Shown here in pieces: positions 16,976-24,163 of a stretch of DNA of 38,522 bases. The position numbers and the translations under genes are program-made. The notes below the pieces were generated by a model. The model was not told the origin of the DNA. It saw nothing but the letters and a program-made list of their open reading frames with translations, and did no database searches. The stretch's first letter is position 1; every line of letters starts with the position of its first letter. The stretch comes from Algoriphagus algorifonticola (GTDB lineage Bacteria > Bacteroidota > Bacteroidia > Cytophagales > Cyclobacteriaceae): assembly GCF_007655305.1 (NCBI RefSeq), contig NZ_VLOG01000019.1:168970-207491 (forward strand), written 5' to 3'.

Positions 16976-18130
16976 TCAATTCCGAAATTGACTCAAATCG
17001 ATTTTGTAAAACTCATACTCGTCTTCGGATTTTTGCTCGGGTTTGTTGATAAAAAGACCTTCGGAAGTGCTGAACAAATTTTCAAATTTAGTCCCGGGAT
17101 AATACACCTGTTCCAATTCTGCTAAAAGCTTCCAATCCTCATCATAAATAAGCATTAAATAGGTAACCTCCTTCGAAACCATCTTTTGATGTAAATCAAC
17201 TTTGTCGGTTTCATTTCTTTTCTCTCTCAAATGGATAAATCTTATAAATAAACCTGTGCTAACATCTTTGATCAGATATAGATTAGAAGCTCCATCCTCC
17301 GGCTTAACCCACCTTCCTGAATTCTTGTTTCCCTCATATTTTTCAGGGAAATAATAAATGGAAGAAAGAGAATTCAGCTTTAGTCTTTGAATTACTTCAC
17401 AATTTTTGATTTGATACAATGAGTCAGAATAAGGAAACATCGCCCAAGATTCCCCTTCTTCCACCATTCTAACCAACTTTCCACCCTGAGTAGACTCTCC
17501 AAAACTCTTATCGTATGGAGCAAGAAAATCTGACTCGCAAATAACCTTCCCATTTCTATCAAATTCGCCAATCCAGGAAGTAAAACTCAAATCTAAGCCA
17601 TCTCTTCCCTCTCGAATGGCCATAAATTCAAATGGGTTGAAGGTTAATTCAAAGTTTCCAGATGGAAGTGAATGAAAAGAATTTCTAGCATCACCGAGAT
17701 AAATATACCTTCCATTTGCAAAGGAATCCATCTCACGTCTGAAGGTAGTCATCAAGGTGTCCCTGAAGTAAATATTTGTATTTCCCGTTGAGTTTGTAAT
17801 CAACAACATATCATCCTCCAAAAATCCTCCAACTTCAGCTCTTCCTTTAATCCCTTTGGGTCCTTCAGTAGGAATAGTTAGGAAATCAATTCTTCTACCT
17901 GATCGAACATCAAAAAATTGAAAAGTCTCATTCTGTTTGGTATAAAGTAACTCTTTCCCATTTCGAATAGTCGTTTTATGAAATCCCATAAATCCAACTC
18001 CCTTTTTTCGCTCAAAACTCAAACTGTCAACAACAAATTCTTCCAAATCTCCTTGAAATACATTGGTAGATTTTTCAGGTCCACAGGAAAAAAAAGTCCA
18101 AAGAAAAAGTATAAAAATTATTTTATTCAT
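16976..18130 (-). CDS. Lipoprotein of unknown function, possibly DUF4221-like beta-propeller
   Basis: The 384-residue protein has a lipoprotein signal (MNKIIFILFLWTFFSC, Cys16). The rest is rich in beta-strand-forming segments with repeated short aromatic/charged strands and no transmembrane helix, suggesting a beta-propeller. The opening (a strand with FVVDS, then a readout-like YTKQNETFQFFDVRSGRRID) recalls Bacteroidetes DUF4221 or 6-bladed propeller lipoproteins, but the match is by impression only. It would be anchored in the outer or inner membrane. It is a single gene with no functional neighbours; the region downstream is the repeat at 16804-16962. Confidence 0.6.
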   Translation of the reverse strand: MNKIIFILFLWTFFSCGPEKSTNVFQGDLEEFVVDSLSFERKKGVGFMGFHKTTIRNGKELLYTKQNETFQFFDVRSGRRIDFLTIPTEGPKGIKGRAEVGGFLEDDMLLITNSTGNTNIYFRDTLMTTFRREMDSFANGRYIYLGDARNSFHSLPSGNFELTFNPFEFMAIREGRDGLDLSFTSWIGEFDRNGKVICESDFLAPYDKSFGESTQGGKLVRMVEEGESWAMFPYSDSLYQIKNCEVIQRLKLNSLSSIYYFPEKYEGNKNSGRWVKPEDGASNLYLIKDVSTGLFIRFIHLREKRNETDKVDLHQKMVSKEVTYLMLIYDEDWKLLAELEQVYYPGTKFENLFSTSEGLFINKPEQKSEDEYEFYKIDLSQFRN

Positions 18131-18186
18131 ATCTCTATTTATATTACATAATTAAACTAAATTATTTCATAATATTGAAATAAAAA

Positions 18187-18218
18187 AGCCCCGATCCCGA
18201 AAATTAGGAACCGAGGCT
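18187..18218 (-). terminator. Imperfect intrinsic terminator downstream of pruA
   Basis: AGCC..CG..TCC pairs with GGA..CCGAGGCT with a few mismatches, and on the minus strand the hairpin is followed by six T. It lies about 90 bp after the pruA stop, beyond a repeat element. Confidence 0.6.
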
Positions 18219-18224
18219 CTTTAA

Positions 18225-18313
18225 ACCTTTGAAGTCTTTGGGATTTCGAAGGTTTTCGAAACTTGAATGATTTGTTTCAATAAGACCTTCGGGGTTTTAG
18301 AAACCTCAAAGGT
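18225..18313. repeat. 89-bp intergenic repeat with terminal inverted repeats, containing the pruA stop codon
   Basis: The ends are ACCTTTGA (18225-18232) and TCAAAGGT (18306-18313), exact reverse complements. Inside, GGTTTTCGAAAC (18251-18262) is repeated as GGTTTTAGAAAC (18293-18304), and AAGTCTTTGGG/AAGACCTTCGGGG segments are similar too. The right end supplies the last codons of pruA (CTT, then TGA at 18306-18308). It looks like a short interspersed repeat that inserted at the gene end. Confidence 0.5.
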
Positions 18314-19943
18314 CGCTACCCAAAAACGGATATCGATAATCGGTTGGAGACACGAATGTTTCCTTAATCGTGCGAGGAGATACCCAGCGTAGTAAGTTAA
18401 TCATGGAACCAGCCTTATCATTGGTTCCGGATGCTCTAGCTCCACCAAATGGTTGCTGACCAACTACAGCACCGGTTGGCTTGTCATTGATGTAGAAGTT
18501 TCCGGCTGCATTTCTCAGCTTGGTACTTGCCAACTCAATCGCATATCTATCCTGAGAGAAAACGGCTCCCGTCAAGGCATAAGGCGAGGTTTGATCTACC
18601 AATTCCAAAACAGTTTCGAAATGCTCTGCATTGTAAACATAAATGGATAAAACCGGTCCGAAAATCTCTTCACACATGGTGGTATACATCGGATCCTGCG
18701 TTAAGATTACAGTCGGTTCGATGAAGTAACCTTTAGACTTATCATATTTTCCGCCTGCAATGATTTCCACCCCTTCCGCAGCCTTTGCATTATCTATATA
18801 CTTAGCGATTTTATCAAATGACTTTTCGTCAATAACGGCATTGATAAAGTTAGTGAAGTCTTCTGTTCCACCCATTTTCAGGCTGGCCAAATCTTCCAGC
18901 ATATACTTTTTCACATCCTCCCAAAGATTAGATGGAATATATGCTCTTGAAGCAGCTGAACATTTCTGCCCTTGATACTCAAAAGCACCTCTCACCAATC
19001 CTACTGCAACTGCCTTCGCATCAGCAGATTTATGGGCTAATACAAAGTCTTTTCCACCTGTTTCACCAACAATTCTTGGATAGGATTTATAAAGCTGGAT
19101 GTTTTCGCCGATAGTTTTCCAAATGTGCTGGAAAACCCCTGTAGAACCAGTAAAGTGGATTCCGGCGAAATCAGGATGCTTGAAAATGATATCTCCAGCG
19201 GTAGGTCCATCCACATAAATCAAATTGATCACTCCATCTGGTACACCTGCTTCCTTGAAAACTTCCATTAATACCTGAGCAGAATAGATCTGCGTGTAGG
19301 CTGGCTTCCATACGATGGTATTGCCCATCATCGCCGCGGATGTTGGAAGGTTCCCAGCAATTGCCGTGAAATTGAAAGGAGTCAAGGCAAAAACGAAACC
19401 TTCAAGCGGCCGCTGCTCTACTCTATTCCATACTCCATTTCCGGACACAGGCGGTTGTTGAGCGTAAATTTCGGTCATGTATTTCACATTGAACCTCAAA
19501 AAGTCAATGAATTCACAAGCCGAGTCGATTTCTGCTTGCATGGCATTTTTGGATTGACCCAACATCGTCGCAGCATTGATTTTTGCACGATATGGTCCAG
19601 CCAATAAATCTGCAGCTTTCAAGAAAATAGCAGCTCTTTGTTCCCATGCTAAGTTTTCCCAAGCTTCTTTGGCTCCCAATGCTGCATTAATAGCCTGCTC
19701 GACGTGGGATGCGTCTCCTTCATGGAAATGTCCTAAAATATGCTGGTGATCATGAGGAGGAGACATGGGTCTGGTTTTTCCGGTACGTACCTCCTCACTT
19801 CCGATATACATAGGCACGTCCACTTGCTTGGACCTTGCTTCTTTCAAAGCTGCCTGTAACTCTTTTCGCTCTGGGCTTCCCGGAGCATATGATTTTACCG
19901 GCTCATTGACAGGAGTCGGTACGCTGAAAAATCCTTTTAACAT
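18306..19943 (-). CDS. pruA: L-glutamate gamma-semialdehyde (1-pyrroline-5-carboxylate) dehydrogenase
   Basis: The 545-residue protein is an aldehyde dehydrogenase of the P5C dehydrogenase type. It has TPFNFTAIAGNLP (188-200), FTGSTGVF for NAD, the catalytic Glu294 in VGETGGKDF and the nucleophile Cys328 in YQGQKCSAASRAYIP. It oxidises glutamate semialdehyde to glutamate, the second step of proline breakdown. The proline dehydrogenase (putA/prodh) gene is not in the window. The ATG follows a perfect -7 box at 19975. The final Leu codon and TGA fall inside a repeat. Confidence 0.96.
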   Translation of the reverse strand: MLKGFFSVPTPVNEPVKSYAPGSPERKELQAALKEARSKQVDVPMYIGSEEVRTGKTRPMSPPHDHQHILGHFHEGDASHVEQAINAALGAKEAWENLAWEQRAAIFLKAADLLAGPYRAKINAATMLGQSKNAMQAEIDSACEFIDFLRFNVKYMTEIYAQQPPVSGNGVWNRVEQRPLEGFVFALTPFNFTAIAGNLPTSAAMMGNTIVWKPAYTQIYSAQVLMEVFKEAGVPDGVINLIYVDGPTAGDIIFKHPDFAGIHFTGSTGVFQHIWKTIGENIQLYKSYPRIVGETGGKDFVLAHKSADAKAVAVGLVRGAFEYQGQKCSAASRAYIPSNLWEDVKKYMLEDLASLKMGGTEDFTNFINAVIDEKSFDKIAKYIDNAKAAEGVEIIAGGKYDKSKGYFIEPTVILTQDPMYTTMCEEIFGPVLSIYVYNAEHFETVLELVDQTSPYALTGAVFSQDRYAIELASTKLRNAAGNFYINDKPTGAVVGQQPFGGARASGTNDKAGSMINLLRWVSPRTIKETFVSPTDYRYPFLGSDL

Positions 19944-19974
19944 ACTATTTGGTGTTTATATGATTTCTGATTTT

Positions 19975-19982
19975 CAAAGATA
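19975..19982 (-). promoter_or_regulatory. -7 box of the pruA promoter
   Basis: TATCTTTG on the minus strand, a perfect TAnnTTTG box, 31 bp upstream of the pruA ATG. The expected -33 position reads CTTT, an imperfect match to TTTG. It lies in the 71-bp gap after the YjjG-like gene, so pruA has its own promoter. Confidence 0.6.
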
Positions 19983-20014
19983 AGTCATCCCCCGCTAAGA
20001 GAAAGGGATTTTGC

Positions 20015-20710
20015 TCACAAAAGGGATTCTAACTCCTGCAAATGTTTAATTTCATAAGTAGGCTTTAATTCTATAGCCTTCCCTTCAGGGTTGAAATAAA
20101 CTTGATCAATATTGGCATTTTGAGCTCCTAAAATATCAGAGTTAGGATTATCTCCAATCATCAGGCAATGCTCTGCTTGGGTTTTCAACTGATCCAATGC
20201 ATAATGGAAAATTCTTGGATCAGGCTTTTTATGTCCGGTAGTCTCAGAAGTCACTACTAATTCAAAAAACACGTCCAGACCTGAAGATTTCATTTTCTTT
20301 GCCTGGGACTCATTGAACCCATTCGTAATCACATGTACTCTATATTTTTCCTTCAGATAGGTTAAAATTTCTTTAGAATATGGAAAAACATGGGATTTTG
20401 AGGAAGTACGATGCATGAAATCTTCTTCAAACTCTTGAGGAATGGCCTCCGCCCTGCCTCCTGCATGAGAAAATATTCTAGGAAAGCGCTCCTTTCTGAG
20501 ATTGACCTTATCAATTTTCCCCACATTATACCAGTCCCACAACTGAAAATTGACTGCATGGAAAGAGTCAAAAAAATGCTGGAAGCTAGGGATACCTAAT
20601 TCCACCAAACTGTAGTGCTCATATAGCTCAGCTAAAGACTCGGTGACATTTTTATCATAATCCCAAAGTGTATGGTCTAGGTCGAAGAATAAATGTTGGT
20701 AAGTTTTCAA
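20015..20710 (-). CDS. yjjG: YjjG-type noncanonical pyrimidine nucleotidase (HAD family)
   Basis: The 231-residue HAD hydrolase has motif I FFDLDHTLWDY (nucleophile Asp10, acid Asp12), motif II VHVITNG, the motif III Lys in TTGHKKPDPRIF and motif IV MIGDNPNSDILGAQ. The TLWDYDKN start and helical cap match the YjjG family, which dephosphorylates dUMP, dTMP and non-canonical pyrimidine nucleotides (house-cleaning role). It follows the ArsR-type gene by 5 bp, so the two are co-transcribed. Confidence 0.88.
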   Translation of the reverse strand: MKTYQHLFFDLDHTLWDYDKNVTESLAELYEHYSLVELGIPSFQHFFDSFHAVNFQLWDWYNVGKIDKVNLRKERFPRIFSHAGGRAEAIPQEFEEDFMHRTSSKSHVFPYSKEILTYLKEKYRVHVITNGFNESQAKKMKSSGLDVFFELVVTSETTGHKKPDPRIFHYALDQLKTQAEHCLMIGDNPNSDILGAQNANIDQVYFNPEGKAIELKPTYEIKHLQELESLL

Positions 20711-20715
20711 GGGGT

Positions 20716-21099
20716 CTATTTTCTGTATTGGTTATTCTGAATTTTATTGATAGCAAGCTCCCGGTTAGATTTGAGAATTTCAAATGTTTCCTGATCGCGA
20801 ATTAAGTTGGGATCTTTTTGAATAAACTTAAAAATCTGCTGAATGATTTCAAGGTACTCTTCTAAAATGTAATAAAACATCCATTGGTCTACCCTTCGAC
20901 TTCCCAGAAGACCTGCGTTCTTTAAATAAATCAAATGACGGCTGGTTTTGGTTTGAGTAAAGTCAAGAATATGCTCCAAATCTGAGATGGTCAGCTCTTT
21001 ATTCAACATTAATAGATGAATAATTCTTACCCGAGGTTCTTCACTGAGAGCCTTGAAGATTCGCAAACCATAATTTAAACTGATATTTTTGAGTCGCAT
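20716..21099 (-). CDS. ArsR-family winged-helix transcriptional regulator
   Basis: The 127-residue protein contains a winged helix: LRIFKALSEEPRVRIIHLL (about 12-30), ELTISDLEHILDFTQTKTSRHL as helix-turn-helix, and LIYLKNAGLLGSRRVDQWMFYYIL as the wing. The usual ArsR metal motif ELCVCD is absent (it reads ELTISDL), so it is probably not a metal sensor. A C-terminal helical tail follows. It lies 5 bp before the YjjG-like gene and divergent to the CarboxypepD_reg gene; it may regulate either. The ligand is unknown. Confidence 0.85.
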   Translation of the reverse strand: MRLKNISLNYGLRIFKALSEEPRVRIIHLLMLNKELTISDLEHILDFTQTKTSRHLIYLKNAGLLGSRRVDQWMFYYILEEYLEIIQQIFKFIQKDPNLIRDQETFEILKSNRELAINKIQNNQYRK

Positions 21100-21206
21100 T
21101 AGTAAGATTTAACGCTTATTTCTCGGTGAAAATAAAAAATCACCCGAAATTAGGGTATTATCGCATCCAAAAGCCAACCTTTGGCCGTCCAATAAGTTAT
21201 TTATTT

Positions 21207-21854
21207 GTGAAGAATTCAATTTTACTCCCATTTCTATCGCTACTTTTTGTAGGATTTCTTTTTTCCTTCTCGTCTGTTCATGCCCAAGAGCGTGAAAGAA
21301 AGGTGATTCAGTTATCCGGTGTCATCCTAAACGCTGACAGTACCGATGCTGTTCCGGGGGTAAACGTATATGTACCCAAAAAAGGTCGTGGCACAAGCAG
21401 TGGTCGTTTTGGTTACTTCTCGATGCCAGTTTTAGAAGGAGATAGCATAGTTTTCAGCTTCATCGGCCTAAAAAGACAGACTTTCAAAGTTCCTGATAAT
21501 GTGGAAAATGATAGGATTAGCCTTATTCTTACCATGGAGGTAGATGAGATTGCATTGGCAGAAGTAGAAGTAATGCCTTATCCAACTGAGGATGAATTCA
21601 AAAAAGCTGTTTTGGCAATGAATGTGGTGGATCCAATGTCCATCTCCAGAGCTAATATGAGTCCTGAAATGTTATTGAGATGGGCTGAGTCCATGCCTGC
21701 ATCAGGAAATGAAAATTTCCGATACTTCCAACAGGGTGTGATGCAACAAAACCAGGATATATATGGGCCTAGACCGTTGAGGTTGCTAGATCCATTCGCT
21801 TGGGCACAGTTTATTCGGTCGATCAAGAGAGGCGACTTGAAAAGCCGTAATTAA
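21207..21854 (+). CDS. Secreted CarboxypepD_reg-like domain protein
   Basis: I place the start at a GTG (21207), giving 215 residues with a clean signal peptide (MKNSILLPFLSLLFVGFLF to VHA-Q). An upstream GTG at 21126 would put 27 basic and aromatic residues before the signal and is less likely. Residues about 35-115 form a carboxypeptidase-regulatory-like beta-sandwich (VIQLSGVILNADSTDAVPGVNVYVP ... GRFGYFSMPV), the domain found at the N-terminus of TonB-dependent receptors. Here no barrel follows; the remaining 95 residues (EVEVMPYPTEDEFKKAVLAM...) are a conserved helical tail. It is probably periplasmic or surface-associated. Function unknown. Confidence 0.8.
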   Translation: MKNSILLPFLSLLFVGFLFSFSSVHAQERERKVIQLSGVILNADSTDAVPGVNVYVPKKGRGTSSGRFGYFSMPVLEGDSIVFSFIGLKRQTFKVPDNVENDRISLILTMEVDEIALAEVEVMPYPTEDEFKKAVLAMNVVDPMSISRANMSPEMLLRWAESMPASGNENFRYFQQGVMQQNQDIYGPRPLRLLDPFAWAQFIRSIKRGDLKSRN

Positions 21855-21901
21855 ATTCAATCTCCCGCAAAGATTAAAAGGGGCAAAGGTGAATTGAAGG
21901 A

Positions 21902-22291
21902 TTATGAAGATTCTTTAAGTCCATTTACAACTCTTACAATTCCATTTACAAGCTTTACTTCATTGAAGTTTATAAGAAGGCCTAACCTAAGGTCCAATAC
22001 CTTTAAGTAGGTTTTCAACTGCTTTGGATGAATAGGGAGAATTTTTTCAACCGACTTAAGTTCAACCAACACCTTTCCATTCACTAAAAGGTCTCCTCGA
22101 TAGCCTAATCCAATTTCTTCCCCTTTCCAAAAAACCGGAACTGGAACCTGAGTTTGAATTTCTAAACCTTTTTCTCTTAGCTCCTTTGCAAGGATTCTTT
22201 CATAAATGGATTCGAGTAATCCAGGACCTAACTTAAAATAAACTTCGAAGGCCGAGTCTAAAATTATTTTTGAGATTTGATTTTCTGTCAT
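21902..22291 (-). CDS. GxxExxY protein (PD-(D/E)XK-like)
   Basis: The 129-residue protein has the family motif GLLESIY (24-30) and the nuclease-like core Asp67...Glu77-x-Lys79 (RGDLLVNGKVLVELK), which fits the PDDEXK_3 fold. The C-terminal KQLKTYLKVLDLRLGLLINF is also characteristic. Members occur in many copies in Bacteroidetes and other environmental bacteria; the biological role is not established. It lies alone, flanked by the inverted repeats 21862-21873/22438-22449. Confidence 0.88.
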   Translation of the reverse strand: MTENQISKIILDSAFEVYFKLGPGLLESIYERILAKELREKGLEIQTQVPVPVFWKGEEIGLGYRGDLLVNGKVLVELKSVEKILPIHPKQLKTYLKVLDLRLGLLINFNEVKLVNGIVRVVNGLKESS

Positions 22292-22354
22292 CTTAAAAAA
22301 TTAGGTTTCAAAAAATTAATTTCTTTCTTTTTCACTAAGATAACTAGTAAAAAA

Positions 22355-22384
22355 ATATGGAATCAATTAAAACTGATTCCATAT
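22355..22384 (-). terminator. Intrinsic terminator downstream of the aminopeptidase P gene
   Basis: ATATGGAATCA/TGATTCCATAT, an 11-bp perfect stem with an 8-nt loop, followed on the minus strand by seven T. It lies about 70 bp after the stop of the aminopeptidase gene and about 65 bp before the GxxExxY start. Confidence 0.85.
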
Positions 22385-22452
22385 CTACTTATAATCACTT
22401 AAATAATTATACTCTCAATAACTTTGCATTCTTCTATTCTTTGCGGGAGTTA

Positions 22453-24051
22453 TTATTCAATTTCCGGGAGCACCCAGTTTTCCAAGACGCTCGGAATCCG
22501 CATCATTTCCTCAATAGCAGCAATAGTTCTTGGAGCATCAGAGGACAAATTGATAGGATCACCGGAGGTCACCAAAATATCATCTTCAATTCTTACTGCA
22601 ATTCCCCACCATTTTGGATCACAGTCACTTCCTTCAGGAATATATATCCCAGGCTCTACAGTAAGTACCACACCTTCTTTTAATGCACCATAACCTCCTC
22701 GGTCGTGTACATCTAAGCCCAAGTGGTGACTAGTGCCGTGGGGGAAATAATTATGTCTCTGTCCAGGCTTGATAATTCCTAAGGCTGCTAACCCCTCATC
22801 GATAATTTGGCGAGTTACTTGACCGATTTGACCGAATTCTACGCCTGGCTTACATAACGCAATTCCGGCATCCTGAGCCTTTAGAACCAATTCATAAATA
22901 GCCTTTTCTTCTTCGTTAAATTTTCCACTAACCGGTATGGTTCTGGTTACATCTGCAGTATAACCCCTCCATTCAGCACCCAAATCCATCAGCAATAAAC
23001 GCTCATTGACATGCTTCATATCATTATCTATATAATGTAGAATACAGCCATTATTTCCTCCTCCCACTATGGATGGATATCCTACATTTTCAGCTCCATA
23101 CCTTTTGTATATAAATTCATGGATTCCTTGAATTTCCCGCTCAGACATGCCCACCTTAGTTGCCTTCATTACCTCAATTTGACCTATTGCAGATATTTTG
23201 ACAGCCTTTTTCAATAGAACCAATTCCTCTTCAGTTTTAACTTCTCTCAACACATCCATCATCTGAGCTAGAGCAAAAATATCTGTCTTAGAGTTAGGCA
23301 CTTTTTGTTTCACAGCCATCCTCTTTTCCGGAGTATCCGCTGCCAAAAAGTCTTTAATTACTTGGTCATCGGCTACTTCAGGAAAACGCTGTCTATATCT
23401 TCCTATTACTTGCGCTACATTGGCCGAATTTTCAATATCTGTGGCTCTGATTAATTCATAAAGCTGCAATTTAGCCTCTGAAGCTTCCTCGGGATAGGAA
23501 GCTGCTTTTTTAAAGGAATTAATCATCCTCTTCAATGGCGCATTACTACTTCCTCCTTCAATATCTTCGTTTAAATTGAAAGAAAGGACTTTATCTATTG
23601 AAGCGAAATTTATGTATGGAGACTTAACAAATTCCTCAAAAAGAAATACTTCCTGAAAGCCAAGCTTTTCTCTGACTCCTTCAACTCCTAATCGTTTCCC
23701 ATTCCACATTTCTGCCCTTGGATCTCTAGGCTGAACAAAGATTACCTCATCCACTTTTTTTCCATTGATTTCTCTAGGTTCTGAGAAAATAACCAAAGCA
23801 GAGTTAGGTTCTCTCAATCCAGTCAGATAGTAAAAATCTGTATTAGGATGATAGATGAAATCAACATCATTGGAACGGTTTTTCACAGGGTTATTAAAAA
23901 TCACAGCTGCAGAATTAACCGGCATTAATTCTTTAAGAGCATCTCTTCTGGATCTATGCCATTCAGCTGAAAGACCATCCTGAAAATACGATTGGGAAAA
24001 AGAGCACCAAGAAACACTCAAAAAGAGAAAAAGGAACGTGAGTTTTTTCAT
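22453..24051 (-). CDS. Secreted Xaa-Pro aminopeptidase (aminopeptidase P, M24B)
   Basis: The 532-residue protein has a signal peptide (MKKLTFLFLFLSVSWCSFS-Q), an N-terminal aminopeptidase P domain (about 25-200, with IYHPNTDFYYLTGL), and the pita-bread M24 domain. Metal ligands are visible in LLMDLGAEWRGYTADVTRTI (two Asp), GTSHHLGLDVHDRGG (His), LTVEPGIYIPEG (Glu) and AVRIEDDILVT (Glu). It removes N-terminal residues before proline, here probably in the periplasm. The stop is 4 bp from the inverted repeat of the GxxExxY unit; the nearest terminator is at 22355. Confidence 0.93.
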   Translation of the reverse strand: MKKLTFLFLFLSVSWCSFSQSYFQDGLSAEWHRSRRDALKELMPVNSAAVIFNNPVKNRSNDVDFIYHPNTDFYYLTGLREPNSALVIFSEPREINGKKVDEVIFVQPRDPRAEMWNGKRLGVEGVREKLGFQEVFLFEEFVKSPYINFASIDKVLSFNLNEDIEGGSSNAPLKRMINSFKKAASYPEEASEAKLQLYELIRATDIENSANVAQVIGRYRQRFPEVADDQVIKDFLAADTPEKRMAVKQKVPNSKTDIFALAQMMDVLREVKTEEELVLLKKAVKISAIGQIEVMKATKVGMSEREIQGIHEFIYKRYGAENVGYPSIVGGGNNGCILHYIDNDMKHVNERLLLMDLGAEWRGYTADVTRTIPVSGKFNEEEKAIYELVLKAQDAGIALCKPGVEFGQIGQVTRQIIDEGLAALGIIKPGQRHNYFPHGTSHHLGLDVHDRGGYGALKEGVVLTVEPGIYIPEGSDCDPKWWGIAVRIEDDILVTSGDPINLSSDAPRTIAAIEEMMRIPSVLENWVLPEIE

Positions 24052-24135
24052 ATAAAGGGAATTTATTCTTTGGTTACAATGTCTATTCTTTTAGCCATTT
24101 AACAAAGTCTTAATCCTTTAAAAGCCTCATATGCT

Positions 24136-24143
24136 TATCTTTG
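24136..24143 (+). promoter_or_regulatory. -7 box of the PafA-like phosphatase gene
   Basis: TATCTTTG, a perfect TAnnTTTG box 21 bp upstream of the ATG at 24164. It overlaps an in-frame upstream ATG (24131), which therefore lies before the transcription start and cannot be the initiation codon. No TTTG -33 box is seen at 19 bp. Confidence 0.6.
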
Positions 24144-24163
24144 GTAGCTTAAAGATTATTAAA

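Larger units (their letters stand above)
21862..22449. mobile_element. Candidate inverted-repeat-bounded unit carrying a GxxExxY gene
   Basis: CTCCCGCAAAGA (21862-21873) has an exact reverse complement at 22438-22449. The similarity goes on inward to a second GCAAAG copy on both sides, about 28 bp in all with one gap. The unit of 588 bp contains the GxxExxY gene and, at its right end, the terminator that serves the aminopeptidase gene. No transposase is inside and no target duplication is clear, so mobility is inferred only. Confidence 0.4.

Noticed and set aside
22357..22693. Plus-strand reading frames of 89-108 codons opposite the aminopeptidase gene end
   Set aside because: They are antisense to conserved coding sequence and to the terminator hairpin and show no protein family features.
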